49,863 nt of DNA from Hyphochytrium catenoides (Eukaryota > Sar > Hyphochytriomycetes > Hyphochytriales > Hyphochytriaceae). This document shows positions 23,134 to 33,600 of the stretch, piece after piece. Where the stretch lies: assembly GCA_900088475.1 (NCBI GenBank), contig FLMG01003475.1:1-49863 (forward strand). The letters are read 5' to 3'. The position numbers and the translations under genes were made by a program. The stretch's first letter is position 1. The number at the start of each line of letters is the position of its first letter. The notes under the pieces are model-generated. The model saw only the letters and a list, made by a program, of their open reading frames with translations, had not been told where the DNA came from and did no database searches.

Positions 23134-23569
23134 CCAACAGCAGTTGGCTGAACCTCACGCTACGAAGAAGAAGATCCTTATCTGCGATGGTCACTGAGGG
23201 CGATCGCCGACCATACATCTGCAGTGTGGCGCAGTAGCAGCAAGAAGAAGGTCCAATTCCTGACGGTGGTCGGTCGCGAGGTTGATTGAGACGAAGGTTA
23301 TGGTCTGGATGGTGGTGTTGTCACCTTCACAAACTCGACCACGGACTGTAGTCCATCTCGCCTCCTGCCAATGGCACTCAAGGCCGTGAGGTAGGTGGGG
23401 AGGTCCAGGGGTACGTGTATTGGTGTTCGCTTCAAAATTGCTTGCACATGGTGGCATCGTCCTCTCTTAGCTGAAGGCGCATCTTCTTGCTTGCACTGCT
23501 TCTTACTTCAGGTTGGCTACTGCTCATCCTTTGACCGGTATGAGGTTATCATGCATGCTGGCCTTCCAG
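23134..23569. other. Short intergenic segment
   Basis: No gene is supported. A minus-strand frame at 23191-23457 shows no family match. It is the likely 3' flank of the gene ending at 23570. Confidence 0.4.
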
Positions 23570-24115
23570 TCAATAGCCATCATCGTCTGCTGCCGCAAGC
23601 TCATCCCCTAAGTCATTCTTCCTTTCGCCTCCTACAGTCAGAAGGATGTTGGGATAGGGGATATCTACCATGAAGGACTGCTCTTCGTCCAAAATCGCTG
23701 CAATCCGCGGGTGAACATATGGTGGAAGTGGCGATGTGGGGCGAGAGGGAGGAACCGAAGTGGTGTGCGAAGTGCCCCTTTGGCGGCTGCTTACTGGAAG
23801 TTCCCCTGCCTCTTCTTCCGCCTCCGGTTCAGGGCTTGCGTCCTCATGACTAGTATCAGGACTGCTAGCATTGCTCCTGCTCATACTTGATCTTGCCTCT
23901 TTCTCTTCCGTGTCTCCATCACAATCTTCCCCTACAGTGTCCTCGTTGTTGCTGTCAACGAGTTGTCTTCCACCGCCGCTAATTGTTGACTGCCATCCAA
24001 TATTCTTGTCTATGTCACAGTCCGCATCCACTGAAGCCAAAGCAGCAGTCATAGTGGTGGCAGCAACACGGTTCCTTAGGAAAAGAGGACGAAAAGCCTT
24101 GTCATCACAGTTCAT
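23570..24115 (-). CDS. Acidic disordered protein with C-terminal H-x-R...DI-x-[FY]P block, member 3
   Basis: Function unknown; 181 residues from the ATG at 24115, uninterrupted. The middle is strongly acidic and Ser-rich (residues about 55-110, with EEKEA and PEPEAEEEAGE), quite unlike the basic member at 9614-10366. The conserved block at 23648-23713 reads HPRIAAILDEEQSFMVDI followed by PYPN. It is preceded by SPLPPYV, so the Ser-Pro-Leu sits three residues further from the His than in the other two members. About 27 residues follow the block, ending in an acidic tail. No membrane segment or known domain is present. The best guess is a regulatory or scaffold protein using the block as a docking motif. 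Confidence 0.65.
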   Translation of the reverse strand: MNCDDKAFRPLFLRNRVAATTMTAALASVDADCDIDKNIGWQSTISGGGRQLVDSNNEDTVGEDCDGDTEEKEARSSMSRSNASSPDTSHEDASPEPEAEEEAGELPVSSRQRGTSHTTSVPPSRPTSPLPPYVHPRIAAILDEEQSFMVDIPYPNILLTVGGERKNDLGDELAAADDDGY

Positions 24116-26543
24116 GGCCGTGATGATCTTGAGAGGAACGGTGTCTCCTCCCCCCGTTACCCGGGAATTCTCCTGCTAACACGAACGGTGATTGACGATG
24201 AGCGAAATCTTGACGAGATGGTGAGCGGCAGGAGGACAAACGTAGTTCATCCTAGAAGTGCATGAATCTACCGCCAACCGACCAGAAGTAGCATCTATCC
24301 GCGACCGACCACCTACTCGTAGCATCGGCAACTCATCCGACTGGACCAAATGCGGCTCACCCGCTGACTTCGTACTAAGTTGATGATGCTACCTACTGGG
24401 TTTCACCACCACGGTTCAGTCAAGAAAGGAAGGACAGCATCGCCTGCAGACACCAGTGACACCCTAGGTCTTCCACTGATGACAGAAAGGTATGCCTGTC
24501 TTAGAGGAGGCATAGAGCAGTACAAGCTTCATCGTTTTGATTGTTTTATACAAGGGTTATAAAAGAAGAGCATGAAAGGCAAAGTCAAGCGGGCAGTCAT
24601 TCTTCAGAGCAGAAGAACTACCAAGGAAATTGCTGGGAAGATTGTCCGACCGCTTTTGCGCTTGCTGAGGAAAGACCAAAACACTCTTTGACAGTTGAGC
24701 ACATAAGGTCCTACCCTTCATAGAGGAGAAGAAGTATTTCAAGGCTGCTCCTGCTGGGAGTTCAGACCCCCAAGAGATTAAAGTGATGGATGGGTGGAAG
24801 AGGAAGAGACGAAGAGAGGCATATTTTGCTGGTGAGCGAATGACATTTGTTTCTTGTCACTTCCTCACACAGGGCCACCCTACCCTATCGACTCCCACTC
24901 TCTGCTGCACTTTCCTCTTTCCTGCACGCCCTTCACAAGCTCTGAGGCAGGCGTCGAGGCGGAGAGAAAAGGATGTCAAGAAGAATCCAAGGACTCCTTT
25001 GCTCCAACATCAGCTGGTGCCTACTGATCTTTGCACTTCTTACCTCCTCCTCTTCTTCTTGCTGACATCTGTCTCCCTGTTCCATCCGCCGGCAGTCAGA
25101 GAGTTGCACCTCCCTCCTGATGTTGGGCGGCTGACCAGCAAGAGACAACTGGCCCAGGGTAGGGAGGAGCCTGAGCGTTAGCCTTGAGAGCCTGAGAGGG
25201 TAGGAAAGGCATCATCTGAAAAGATCCAGTGGGCCAAGGACCTGATGCCGACGGAGTGAGGGACACACACCGTCTTCCTAGCTCTGGCTCTCTGGCCTAG
25301 ATCCCCTCACTCTGTCTACCTCCACAGTACATCCCGTCTCATTCTGTCTCTCATTCATTTGCATATATTACGGGAAAGTCTATCTAGGGAGTGTCTGTCT
25401 CCCTTTCTACGTCATCTAGTGCAGGTTTTGGCCGAGGACCAGCTGCTCGTAATGCTGACATAAGATTCGTCCTGATAACGCCGCTATATTGGGAAGGCGA
25501 TAGAGCTAGCTGGAGGTTTATACTATCTTACAGCGTTAGAAAGGTTTTTCTAACCTTACCATGGGATTTCTCTCATTCCTCGGTCCCGCTGTCCTATTCT
25601 TTTCGCTTATTATTTGCGGGAGCGAGTTGGTGAGATGGAGGGCTATAGGGTGGCCTTCTTATCACATCTTTTCATATCTACTTCCGTCTTTTCAGGTCTT
25701 TTAGTGCTACTCTGGCTCTCCCGAGAGGCCGTCTGATGGTGGCTTTCTCTTCTGCTGCCGCTGTCAGTGCAGCTCTTAGTGCCCATGCTGCTGGTCCTAG
25801 CGCAGTCTCTGCCGCCTTATGCTCTTTGCTCAGCGGCTGACCGGACAGTTTCCCACCAACTGTCAGCTCTGATGATCATCATCCTTCATTCTTCATAGCT
25901 AGGGAGACTGAAGACAAGTTCGAGGGAAGAAGGACATTCACTGCTAGAGGAAAAGTTGTTGGGGCCATGATGGGCATGCAAGCCTTGCTTGACTCCTCAC
26001 CCTTCTTCTTCCCTTTCAAAGGACGTCCAACAAGGGCCCTAATAGGAGTTAGTTGAGTATCGCCTCTCGTTGCTTCAGAAGCTTGTCATAGTTGAGCAGG
26101 GGGTGGATGATGTTGGCGTCTTTCTACTGGGTGTGCGGAGAATGCTTCTCCTTTGGTTCCTACATATTATTGCTGCTGCTGCTGACGCTTTTTCTTGGTG
26201 CATAGCAGTAGTCAACCAGTAGTTACCTTTCATGGTGCCAAGGACTCTGACGCCGTCGATGGAGTGAGTGGCCATCTTTGTCTCCCATTTCACCGATTGT
26301 GCTCGTATCACTATAAACCCCAAAATAAAAGAAGCAGGACCAGATATTTTCTGGGAGATAATATTTGGTTAAGCTGCCCGACAGCGTCTAAGCTTTGTCC
26401 GAGGATGAAGCTCTTGATGACACTCATATCAGGCTCACGACTAGGAGAACAAACAAAAATCTGCTTTAAACTGAGAACATAAGAGCGGTGAAGACAACAG
26501 CAGCAACAAAGATGGGCTAGCAAAGGGCTTAGGAAGACCGACA
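24116..26543. other. Intergenic, unassigned frames
   Basis: No supported gene. Plus-strand frames at 24783-25181 and 25391-25633 contain ordinary-looking stretches but no family match or coherent splice model. It includes the presumed promoter of the gene at 24115 and the 3' flank of the receptor gene. Confidence 0.4.
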
Positions 26544-29279
26544 TTACATGGGTAGAGCCCTCGTGGCAGGTGTGAAGGAGGATGGCAGCCCATAGTCACT
26601 GCTAGGGCTCATGCTTGGGGAGAAGATAACCACGCTCTGCTTCCTTAGCGGAGATGAAGAGCCAAGCTTCATGGGTAGAGCGTAACTATAGGGAACCGAG
26701 GAAGAGCCAGCTGTCACACTGTCAGCAATGGTGCCCTTCTTGGCAGTCCTTTTCGCCGTGATAATGGCACGATGTATATCTAGTGGTTGAGATGGACTAA
26801 TCGCGTCTTTCTTTCTCTCTCCTTCCTCCAGCCCTGACATGCAATGGAGAATAGTGGCATCAGACGGAGGCATCAGCTTCCGATCGTCTTGAAGGGTAGT
26901 CTTCTTGGTTTGGGGCCATGCGTCTATGGACTTCAGCTGTGTAGGCTCATCGTCGCTCGGACGAGGTCGACTTGGCCATAGGTTTACCCCAAAGACTATG
27001 GTACAAACCAGCTGCAACGTCGTTTAGAAAGTAGGCAATAGCAGGAGTGAGAAGACGCGCAGAAGTGGGAGATAGGGTCAGAACTAGGTTACATCTCAGC
27101 CCTAAAGACTAATCAGGAAGCGAGAACGACAAGGAGGTAAGAAGCCAACCTGCTATTGAGGTCGCGAGAAGCAGAGACACTAGCCTGAAGCAATGTGTAA
27201 GGAAAGCAGTAGGAGAGCATTCACGGGCCGTGATCGAGACCGGAAGAGACAGAACAGATCGTTGCGACTAGCAAGCTTACCGCGATGATTGACAAGCTGA
27301 TAACGCCAGCACCGCAATAGGTGTATGTTGTCCGGGCGACGTAACCCGTATACTCTGGGAAGTACTTGACGATGACGCTATTGAAGCCATACAGCCAAGC
27401 AATGACCATGAACCAGAGCAGATAGATTGTGAAGCCTATCACTTGAAAGATATACGACTTGCTCACAAGTCGACAGTGATTCGTCGCAGCACTGTTCCAG
27501 CCTGTCCGTAGGAGAACTCTGGTCGTTCGCCAGGTGATAAACGCGCCAGCAAACCACACTGGAGGATAAAAGCCGTAAAGCACCACAAATCTGAATACAT
27601 AGCGTCATGATCATGAGAACAGGCGGAGAACGTTAGCGAACAGCAGCAGGAGTATCTGCATGGAAAACGTTTTCGAAAGCAAGAAAGACAGTGCTATCCA
27701 CCAGAGGGAGCAATGCAGCAGCCAAGAGAAAGAATGAGGAAGAAGTGGACTGAGGAATGGCCGTAGGGTGCGAAGAGCACTTAAGGAAAAGCCGTGGACG
27801 GTGTTTGGCGATCTTATGTGTACCCATCGTAAAAGCAGGGCAAGCTTAAGAAGTACGTCTTACCTCGTGACCACCATCTCTGGAGGCAGAAAGCAAATCA
27901 TGGCGGCAGGCAGTGGCCCAAAGCTATTAGTAGCCCACAGCGCGACGGTGGTGAGTACGGGGAGCAAGAAGGTGGCCAAGCAGTACTTTGGGGCCTGCTT
28001 GCGGATCTCCGCCACTGGGATCTGGACGACTACAACCTGAGAAGTAAGCAAGCGGTAGGAAGAGACGGCCATTAGAAGGCTTCTCTCCGCAGAGAAGATG
28101 GAGCCCGAGAGACGAAAATCCAATCAGAGACATAGACAGAGGGATGTTGTTGAGCTCAGAGTTACGGTGGATGAAAATGATACGTCAATAGCGGACACAA
28201 TAGGAGGATAGCAGTATGGATTGCTGCAGCAGCAGATGGTCGCGTTTCATGACACCTTACCTGGTACATTATGATGAGTATTGTCAGCCAAAGCAGGATA
28301 AGTGTGAGGCCCAGGAACTGAAACATTGCGCCTTGGAAGATGCACAGATGCCGGAGGGACGATGAAGTCAAAATCTCGTTGTTTGTGAGCAGAGTGATGC
28401 CCACCACCATCTCCAGTAGGGATGCTACGAAGCTGCAATAACAAATACGAGAGCGGGAAGGAAGCCCAGTAAGAGGATAGCCAAAGCACTGCACCAGGGT
28501 GAAGTCATCATAGGGAACAGCAAAAAAATAAGCTGCAACAACTGATACGAGAGCGAGAAGGAAGCCCAGTAAGAGGATAGCCAACGTACTGCACCAGGGC
28601 GAAGACATTATAAGGAGCAGCAAAATAAGCCCCGACTTGAGGAAGAACGAAGAAGAACAATACAAAGGGCTCATGGTAGTAGATCCATGCTCCTCAGAGA
28701 GAGAAGAACGTGAAGAGCCCCTATGTCCCTGCCCGGAGCCTTAAAAGTGACTACTCACACATAGAGAGTAATTAGATTATCCGGGAACGGGCGAAGCGCG
28801 GGATCCCGATAGCGATAGACTGAGTAGGCTAAGGCGCTACATTGAGCAAGAGAGCAAGGGACGGAAGAAAAGGGGTTATTACGATGAAAATATAGCTGCA
28901 GGGATGGACTTTCAATGATTGACAACAGAACCACTGAGGCAGAAGAAAGACAAAGAGACCCACGGGGGCGATGGTGAGCAGTCACGCAACATTAAAGGCC
29001 AACTACCACTCATAAGTGAGCATCCCCATCGCTAAAGATGAGAACGTGGGAAGTGCCAAGAAGCAGAAATAAGGCACTGCGCAGTGTATAACCATGAGGG
29101 TAGGAAAGACTGGGAAGAGAGAAAAGGAAGATCTACCATGCTGCAGAAGTCCAAGCCAGATAGCCATGTGCAAGGGAGTAATCATTGTAGCATTCTTCCG
29201 TGGCTTCTACCGCTCGAGCAAGGTCCTTCAAGAACTCCAGTGTCCTTGCCTGCTCTGCCCGCTCGTATGCTGAAGCCAT
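26544..29279 (-). CDS. Seven-transmembrane receptor, class E (cAMP-receptor-like) GPCR, six exons
   Basis: Predicted plasma-membrane G-protein-coupled receptor; ligand unknown. Exons: 29279-29137, 28836-28759, 28432-28261, 28036-27864, 27590-27281, 27011-26544. All junctions are GT-AG with matching phases, giving 447 residues. Hydrophobic segments: TM1 about 42-58 (the weakest, formed across the exon 1-2 junction), TM2 about 69-90, TM3 about 104-131, TM4 about 147-165, TM5 about 189-210, TM6 about 233-257, TM7 about 279-304. Family landmarks are LRPFPDNLI before TM2, CIFQGAMFQFLG opening TM3, LLPVLTTVALWATNSFG in TM4 and RFVVLYGFYPP opening TM5. These follow the pattern of Dictyostelium cAMP receptors. 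The tail (about 305-447) is Ser/Thr/Pro-rich and suits regulatory phosphorylation. Exons 2-6 are well supported; exon 1 (MASAYERAEQ...) fits by phase and composition but is less certain. Confidence 0.78.
28433..28632 (-). repeat. 100-base tandem duplication of an intron's 3' splice region
   Basis: Two adjacent copies, period 100 bases, about 90% alike (the ATACGAGAGCG landmark is at 28445 and again at 28545). They lie in the receptor's second intron. Read on the minus strand, each copy carries a pyrimidine-rich run ending in TTGCAG. The downstream copy supplies the acceptor for exon 3 at 28432. Confidence 0.85.
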
Positions 29280-32216
29280 TCGGAGCAAGCCTTCGTCGCG
29301 CCTTTGCTATGCTCAGTAAGCAAAAAGTAGTTACACAGAGCTAGGATTGTTCACGAATGAACTCTTCTGCGGCCGATCGTCCTCCGCAACCGCTTTCTTG
29401 ATGGTCCTGTCCCTTCTTATTATGAGGCGGAGGCTGCAGCAGTAGAGGAAAGTGGAAAGTGTTTGTTGAGAGCTAAAGAAGCCGTTCATATAGAGAGGAG
29501 GAAGGAATGAGGAGAGAGACTAAAACATAAGAAAGAAAAGGACAAACCACTGAAAGCACTTCTTCTGTAAGGCAACCTCATCAGGGGACTCTACCTATTG
29601 CCTACTCGACCCTTGGTGAGAAGAGCAGGGGAACGTTCTGCTTCAACAGTGCTAGGCAGCGGGTCTGGTTGATGGATGATGCTTCTTCCCTTCTAGTCAA
29701 GCCCCACTTCCAATGTGGAGGATGGCTGCATACTTGCTTCTGACAAATGGTGCTGTCTGTCCCCACACTGGGAGCGGCGTCGTGTTTGGGTTAGGCAAGT
29801 GGTTCTTCGACGCCTACGACCTCTTTGTTTCCAATAAACCTTTTTATAAGGAAGCTCCTCCTACCAGCTAAGAAGAAGTAGGACGGGGGAAGGATGTGTG
29901 AAAGAAGAAGCAGATCTTATTTGAGAGAGGGAGAGACGACAATGAAACTTAGGCAAATAGGAGCAGAGATCTTTATGTTACTGATGAGATTGCTATTGGA
30001 CATCGTCTGCCCCTGGATGGAACTGCTCCTCCCACCTTAGCTGATGTCTGTTTTGGCTGAGACATTTATGGTTTCCTTGATGAGCTGCGTGCTAGAGATC
30101 AGCAGCAGCAGCAGCAACAACAGTGTCAGGGTCTTAATTTAACAATAGAGTCCTAAACAGCTAATATATATCGTAGTACCAGGCCTCAAGCATGAGAGAA
30201 GGTGGGCTGGAGAAGAAACTCCAACCAATCCATGCGATCAACTCTAGGGGAGAGGAGCTAGCCCGACAGATGAGCTAATAACACGGACAGAAGATGAGCT
30301 AAGTTGGAGGAGAGGGGAGGAAAAGAGAGACCCGAGAGAGAGAGAGAGAGAAAGTCGGAAAGCATGGTGCGCCGGTTGGACAGGCGGCTGCCCTGCCATT
30401 GGCGGTCCAAGCAGCCGCACCAGCAGCAGCAGCTAGCACCAGCAGGAGGAGGAAAGGAATGGAACAGTCACACTCTCGACGGCGGCGGCGGAAAACCAAG
30501 AAACTTCCGTCCAGGCGAGGGCGGGACACCCAAGGGAGGAGCAGACATACGGTCCTTCCCGTCAGGGGACAGAAAGAAAGAGATAAGGCTGGGTATGGAG
30601 CACGTCGCCTTAGTATTGGGGTCAAGGATGGACGTGTCGGAAGACAGAGGTAGGAGAAGCGTTGGAAGAGGGAAAAATTTTGCGGGGAAGACAGAGAGCA
30701 GTCTTACCTTCTTCCTCTCTTCTTGATCTTCTGCTATCCAGCCTCTATGGAAGGGAATCTCATAGATAATGTTAGACTATCCCGAGTCTGTCTCGTCGGG
30801 TGGGAGAAAGTATAATGACTTCTCCTCTTCTCTCTTTTCTCTTCTTCAGACAGCAGCAGCGCCTTCTTCAAGAATCTTAAGATCTAAGATAAGGCTCCTC
30901 TTTGGACGCACACAGAGGAAGAAGAACGAGGAGGCAACCAGACTGCCGCCTCTTCTGTCCTCCAAGCAGCAGTTGTTAGAAAGAGATACATTCCTCTTCT
31001 TGCAATGTCAATAGCTCCTTAGACCCTGGTGGTTGTCGGCCCATTGCGGCTGTAAGGAACAGAATCATCTTTCTCCTCTTCTCCATCTGAGATTCTCCAA
31101 TGGATAGAAGGACAGTGCTGTTGCTGCTGCTCCTTGCTCTTCTACTCTAATCTCCAGAGAGGAACCATGTTTGAAGTGCTTGATGATTCCGTGTCCGACC
31201 TTCTGTCCAGCTCAGTCTTGAGAAGAAGAAGGATCCAAACCTCCTTCATCACCTTGTCTTCTATTCTTCTTCGCATGCCTCATCATCACAAGCGCACTCG
31301 CATAAGAAGAAGACAGAAGCTGTGCCAGTGGTTATATCACTAGTACTGGCGCTCTCTACCTGCTGGTGCCCTGTGTCTCTCAGAGGCAAGAGGAAACTGT
31401 CCAACAGATGAAGAAGAAAGAAGGCGACACATCATCAAATCTAAATCTTTACCCATTAACTAACAGTGCCACCACTCACTCCTCTCCGGCACTTTACGAG
31501 CTCTGGACCCGTCGTATTATACTGAAGAGCGGTCGCGCAAGAGAAAGGAACACATAGTCCTTATCGTGTCATTCGAGGATCAAAGTTATCAAAGGTACCG
31601 AAGTGGGAAACGTTGCCAGAAGTCCTGCTGACAATGCCACGCAATGGTAAATGTGGTTAATCAATGAAAATAGAAGGCTATCGACGGGCAGTCCTCGTTT
31701 TCAGGAGCGTTGTTCCGTTTATTGGAGAAGAACAGCACTCTCCAACCCACCTTTCTTGACGAACTGAAGCTCACCTTCGTCGCCGTCACAGTTGCCTGCC
31801 GAGGCGAAGTGAGCGTATAGTCACTATGGTTTTCTGCTGCGACCAGGTTGAGCCAGCGGTCTAGATCCCACCAGACCCCATGGAAGAACAAGTGCATGGC
31901 TGCTAACGAGAGGTAGCAAGAATATGTCGATAGCAGTAGTAAGAGATTAGCTTGACTCTGTGCCGAAAGTCAGGGCAGATAACTCTGGCGATGGCAAAGA
32001 TGGAAGTACTCGAGCAAACAATATATACATTTATTCATGAGGTTGCTACTAAGAAGAGTACATAGACTTAGACTCTCTTCCGTCAACCTGTGCTACTATC
32101 AACAGCGTAGAGACATATATATGAAGGGCGTGTCATCCCAAAGACCAGACCTGACACACATACTACTACCGATGGTGACCACCCTCCCGAGCCATCCTCC
32201 ACCTCTCAACCACCTC
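29280..32216. other. Intergenic, possible minus-strand exon at about 31777-31897
   Basis: No complete gene is supported. On the minus strand, 31897 down to about 31777 has protein-like composition (MHLFFHGVWWDLDRWLNL...) and is followed by a good donor (AAG, then GTGAGC). No partner exons were found. A GA run lies at about 30334-30352. The region right of 29279 should contain the receptor promoter. Confidence 0.4.
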
Positions 32217-33600
32217 TCAATTTCTCTGACACCAGGGTGGCCCTCTTCCGTCCTTCCAATTACTGTTCGGCGGAGGACGAGCATCCTGATGAACAAGGAG
32301 AGGAAGAAGAAGGAAGAAAGGTGTCCGAGGCATCATCTTCTTCCTCGAGGAACGCCAACGCGACGATACTTCCAGCAGCGCTCGCCATCGTCGTGGGGAA
32401 GGCAGAAACCACAAAAAACGAGAGGGAAAGACAGCATAACTCTCCCAGCTTGTTCCTTACCATCGAGAGAAGGATGTTGCAGGTAATAGTGGAGGCAGGT
32501 GTGCAGAGGGTGACACCCATGCACCATGCAGAAGATGACCCACCACTCAGTGGTTCTGCTCGCTCTCCGTTTACCATCACACCCGCGGAATCAGCGGCTG
32601 TATAGGCACTGAACTGACGAATATGATCCATCAGCTTAATAGAGTCAGCTGGTAGCAGAGTCTCCCATATATACTCAGACCCGCCTCCATTTGCACCTAA
32701 GATAGTCCGTCCAATAATCTGCGAAAATGCCCCATTCGCCTCTAGGACTCGGCCATCAAACGCAGCGAGTACGGTCGGGACACTTGAGGAGTGAAAGACA
32801 TCACGGAAGTTGGCAGTAGAAGCGCCAGGGGGAAGTAAAAGAGAAGCGTGTAGTTTCCCTGCCTCTTCCAGTTCCGGGGCCGACTGTGGTGCCAGCTTGG
32901 AGTCCGTAGAAGGATAATTGCCCAGGAATATCTCTCCTTCCGCTTCCTGTGGAAGCCCCTCCTCACCTACTAGAAGCTCATCAGCGATACTTCCCTCGCC
33001 ACTTCGCTTAGAAGGGTCGGAATGAGAGGAGAGGGGCGTTGTTGCTGTGGAAGGTTCCAGCTTCACTTGTTTTGATATAGGCTCAGCTACAGATTCCGAG
33101 GAAGAGAGAGAAGGCGAGACCGAGGATAGACTTCTCTTTTGTCCTTTCTTCAACACGAAGACCTCATCCTCAAGTCGAGTCAGGTAGTCGAGAACAGAAG
33201 AGAGAGTAAACTGTCTTGTGGGCCTCTTGGTCTTATAGCCCACTTTCTCCAGCTTCTCTTGCAGCTTGGTACTAAGATCCGCAATCCTCTTAACCCGTCT
33301 CTTCTCTCTCGTACTATGGATTTGTCTTTTTCTCATTAGTTGCTCTAGCTTTACCTCAGAGAGCCGCGTAGATGATGGTGAGTACGACGAGGAGAGGGAG
33401 GAAGTTGGAGAAGGAATGGAGCATGAGATAAAGGAACAAGGAAATGACGGACCCTTTCCTGGTTCACTCATGCTAATGCTCAGTTGGCCTTGGTTGCAGC
33501 TCTCTGGGGTATCCGTGGAAGAGAGGTAGGACGTCGGTGGACGAGTCTCAATTGGGGGAGGAAGTTGCCTTCCAGATTGAGTAATGTTAGCAGCGGGCAT
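32217..33600 (-). CDS. bHLH-PAS transcription factor
   Basis: Nuclear DNA-binding regulator. From the ATG at 33600 the frame is open for 446 codons. The basic helix-loop-helix lies at about 87-152. Its basic region has the E-box-binding triad His95, Glu99, Arg102 (IHSTREKRR), then helix 1 (RIADLSTKLQEKL), a 13-residue loop and helix 2 (FTLSSVLDYLTRLEDEV). A Ser-rich linker leads to a PAS domain from about 266 (VLAAFDGRVLEANGAFSQII) to at least 375. After residue 380 a consensus donor (ATG, then GTAAGG, at 32461/32460) suggests an intron to an acceptor at 32286. It adds DARPPPNSNWKDG... and stops at 32217, for 402 residues. If the intron is retained, the frame ends at 32260. PAS domains sense ligands or mediate dimerisation, and bHLH-PAS proteins are associated with daily rhythms in diatoms; a similar role here is inference. 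The spliced end is uncertain. Confidence 0.85.

Noticed and set aside
28162-28674. 170-codon minus-strand frame with several hydrophobic stretches, read as a separate membrane protein
   Set aside because: Its hydrophobicity comes from two copies of an intron's pyrimidine tract. Splicing 28759 to 28432 restores a continuous TM2 and matching phases.
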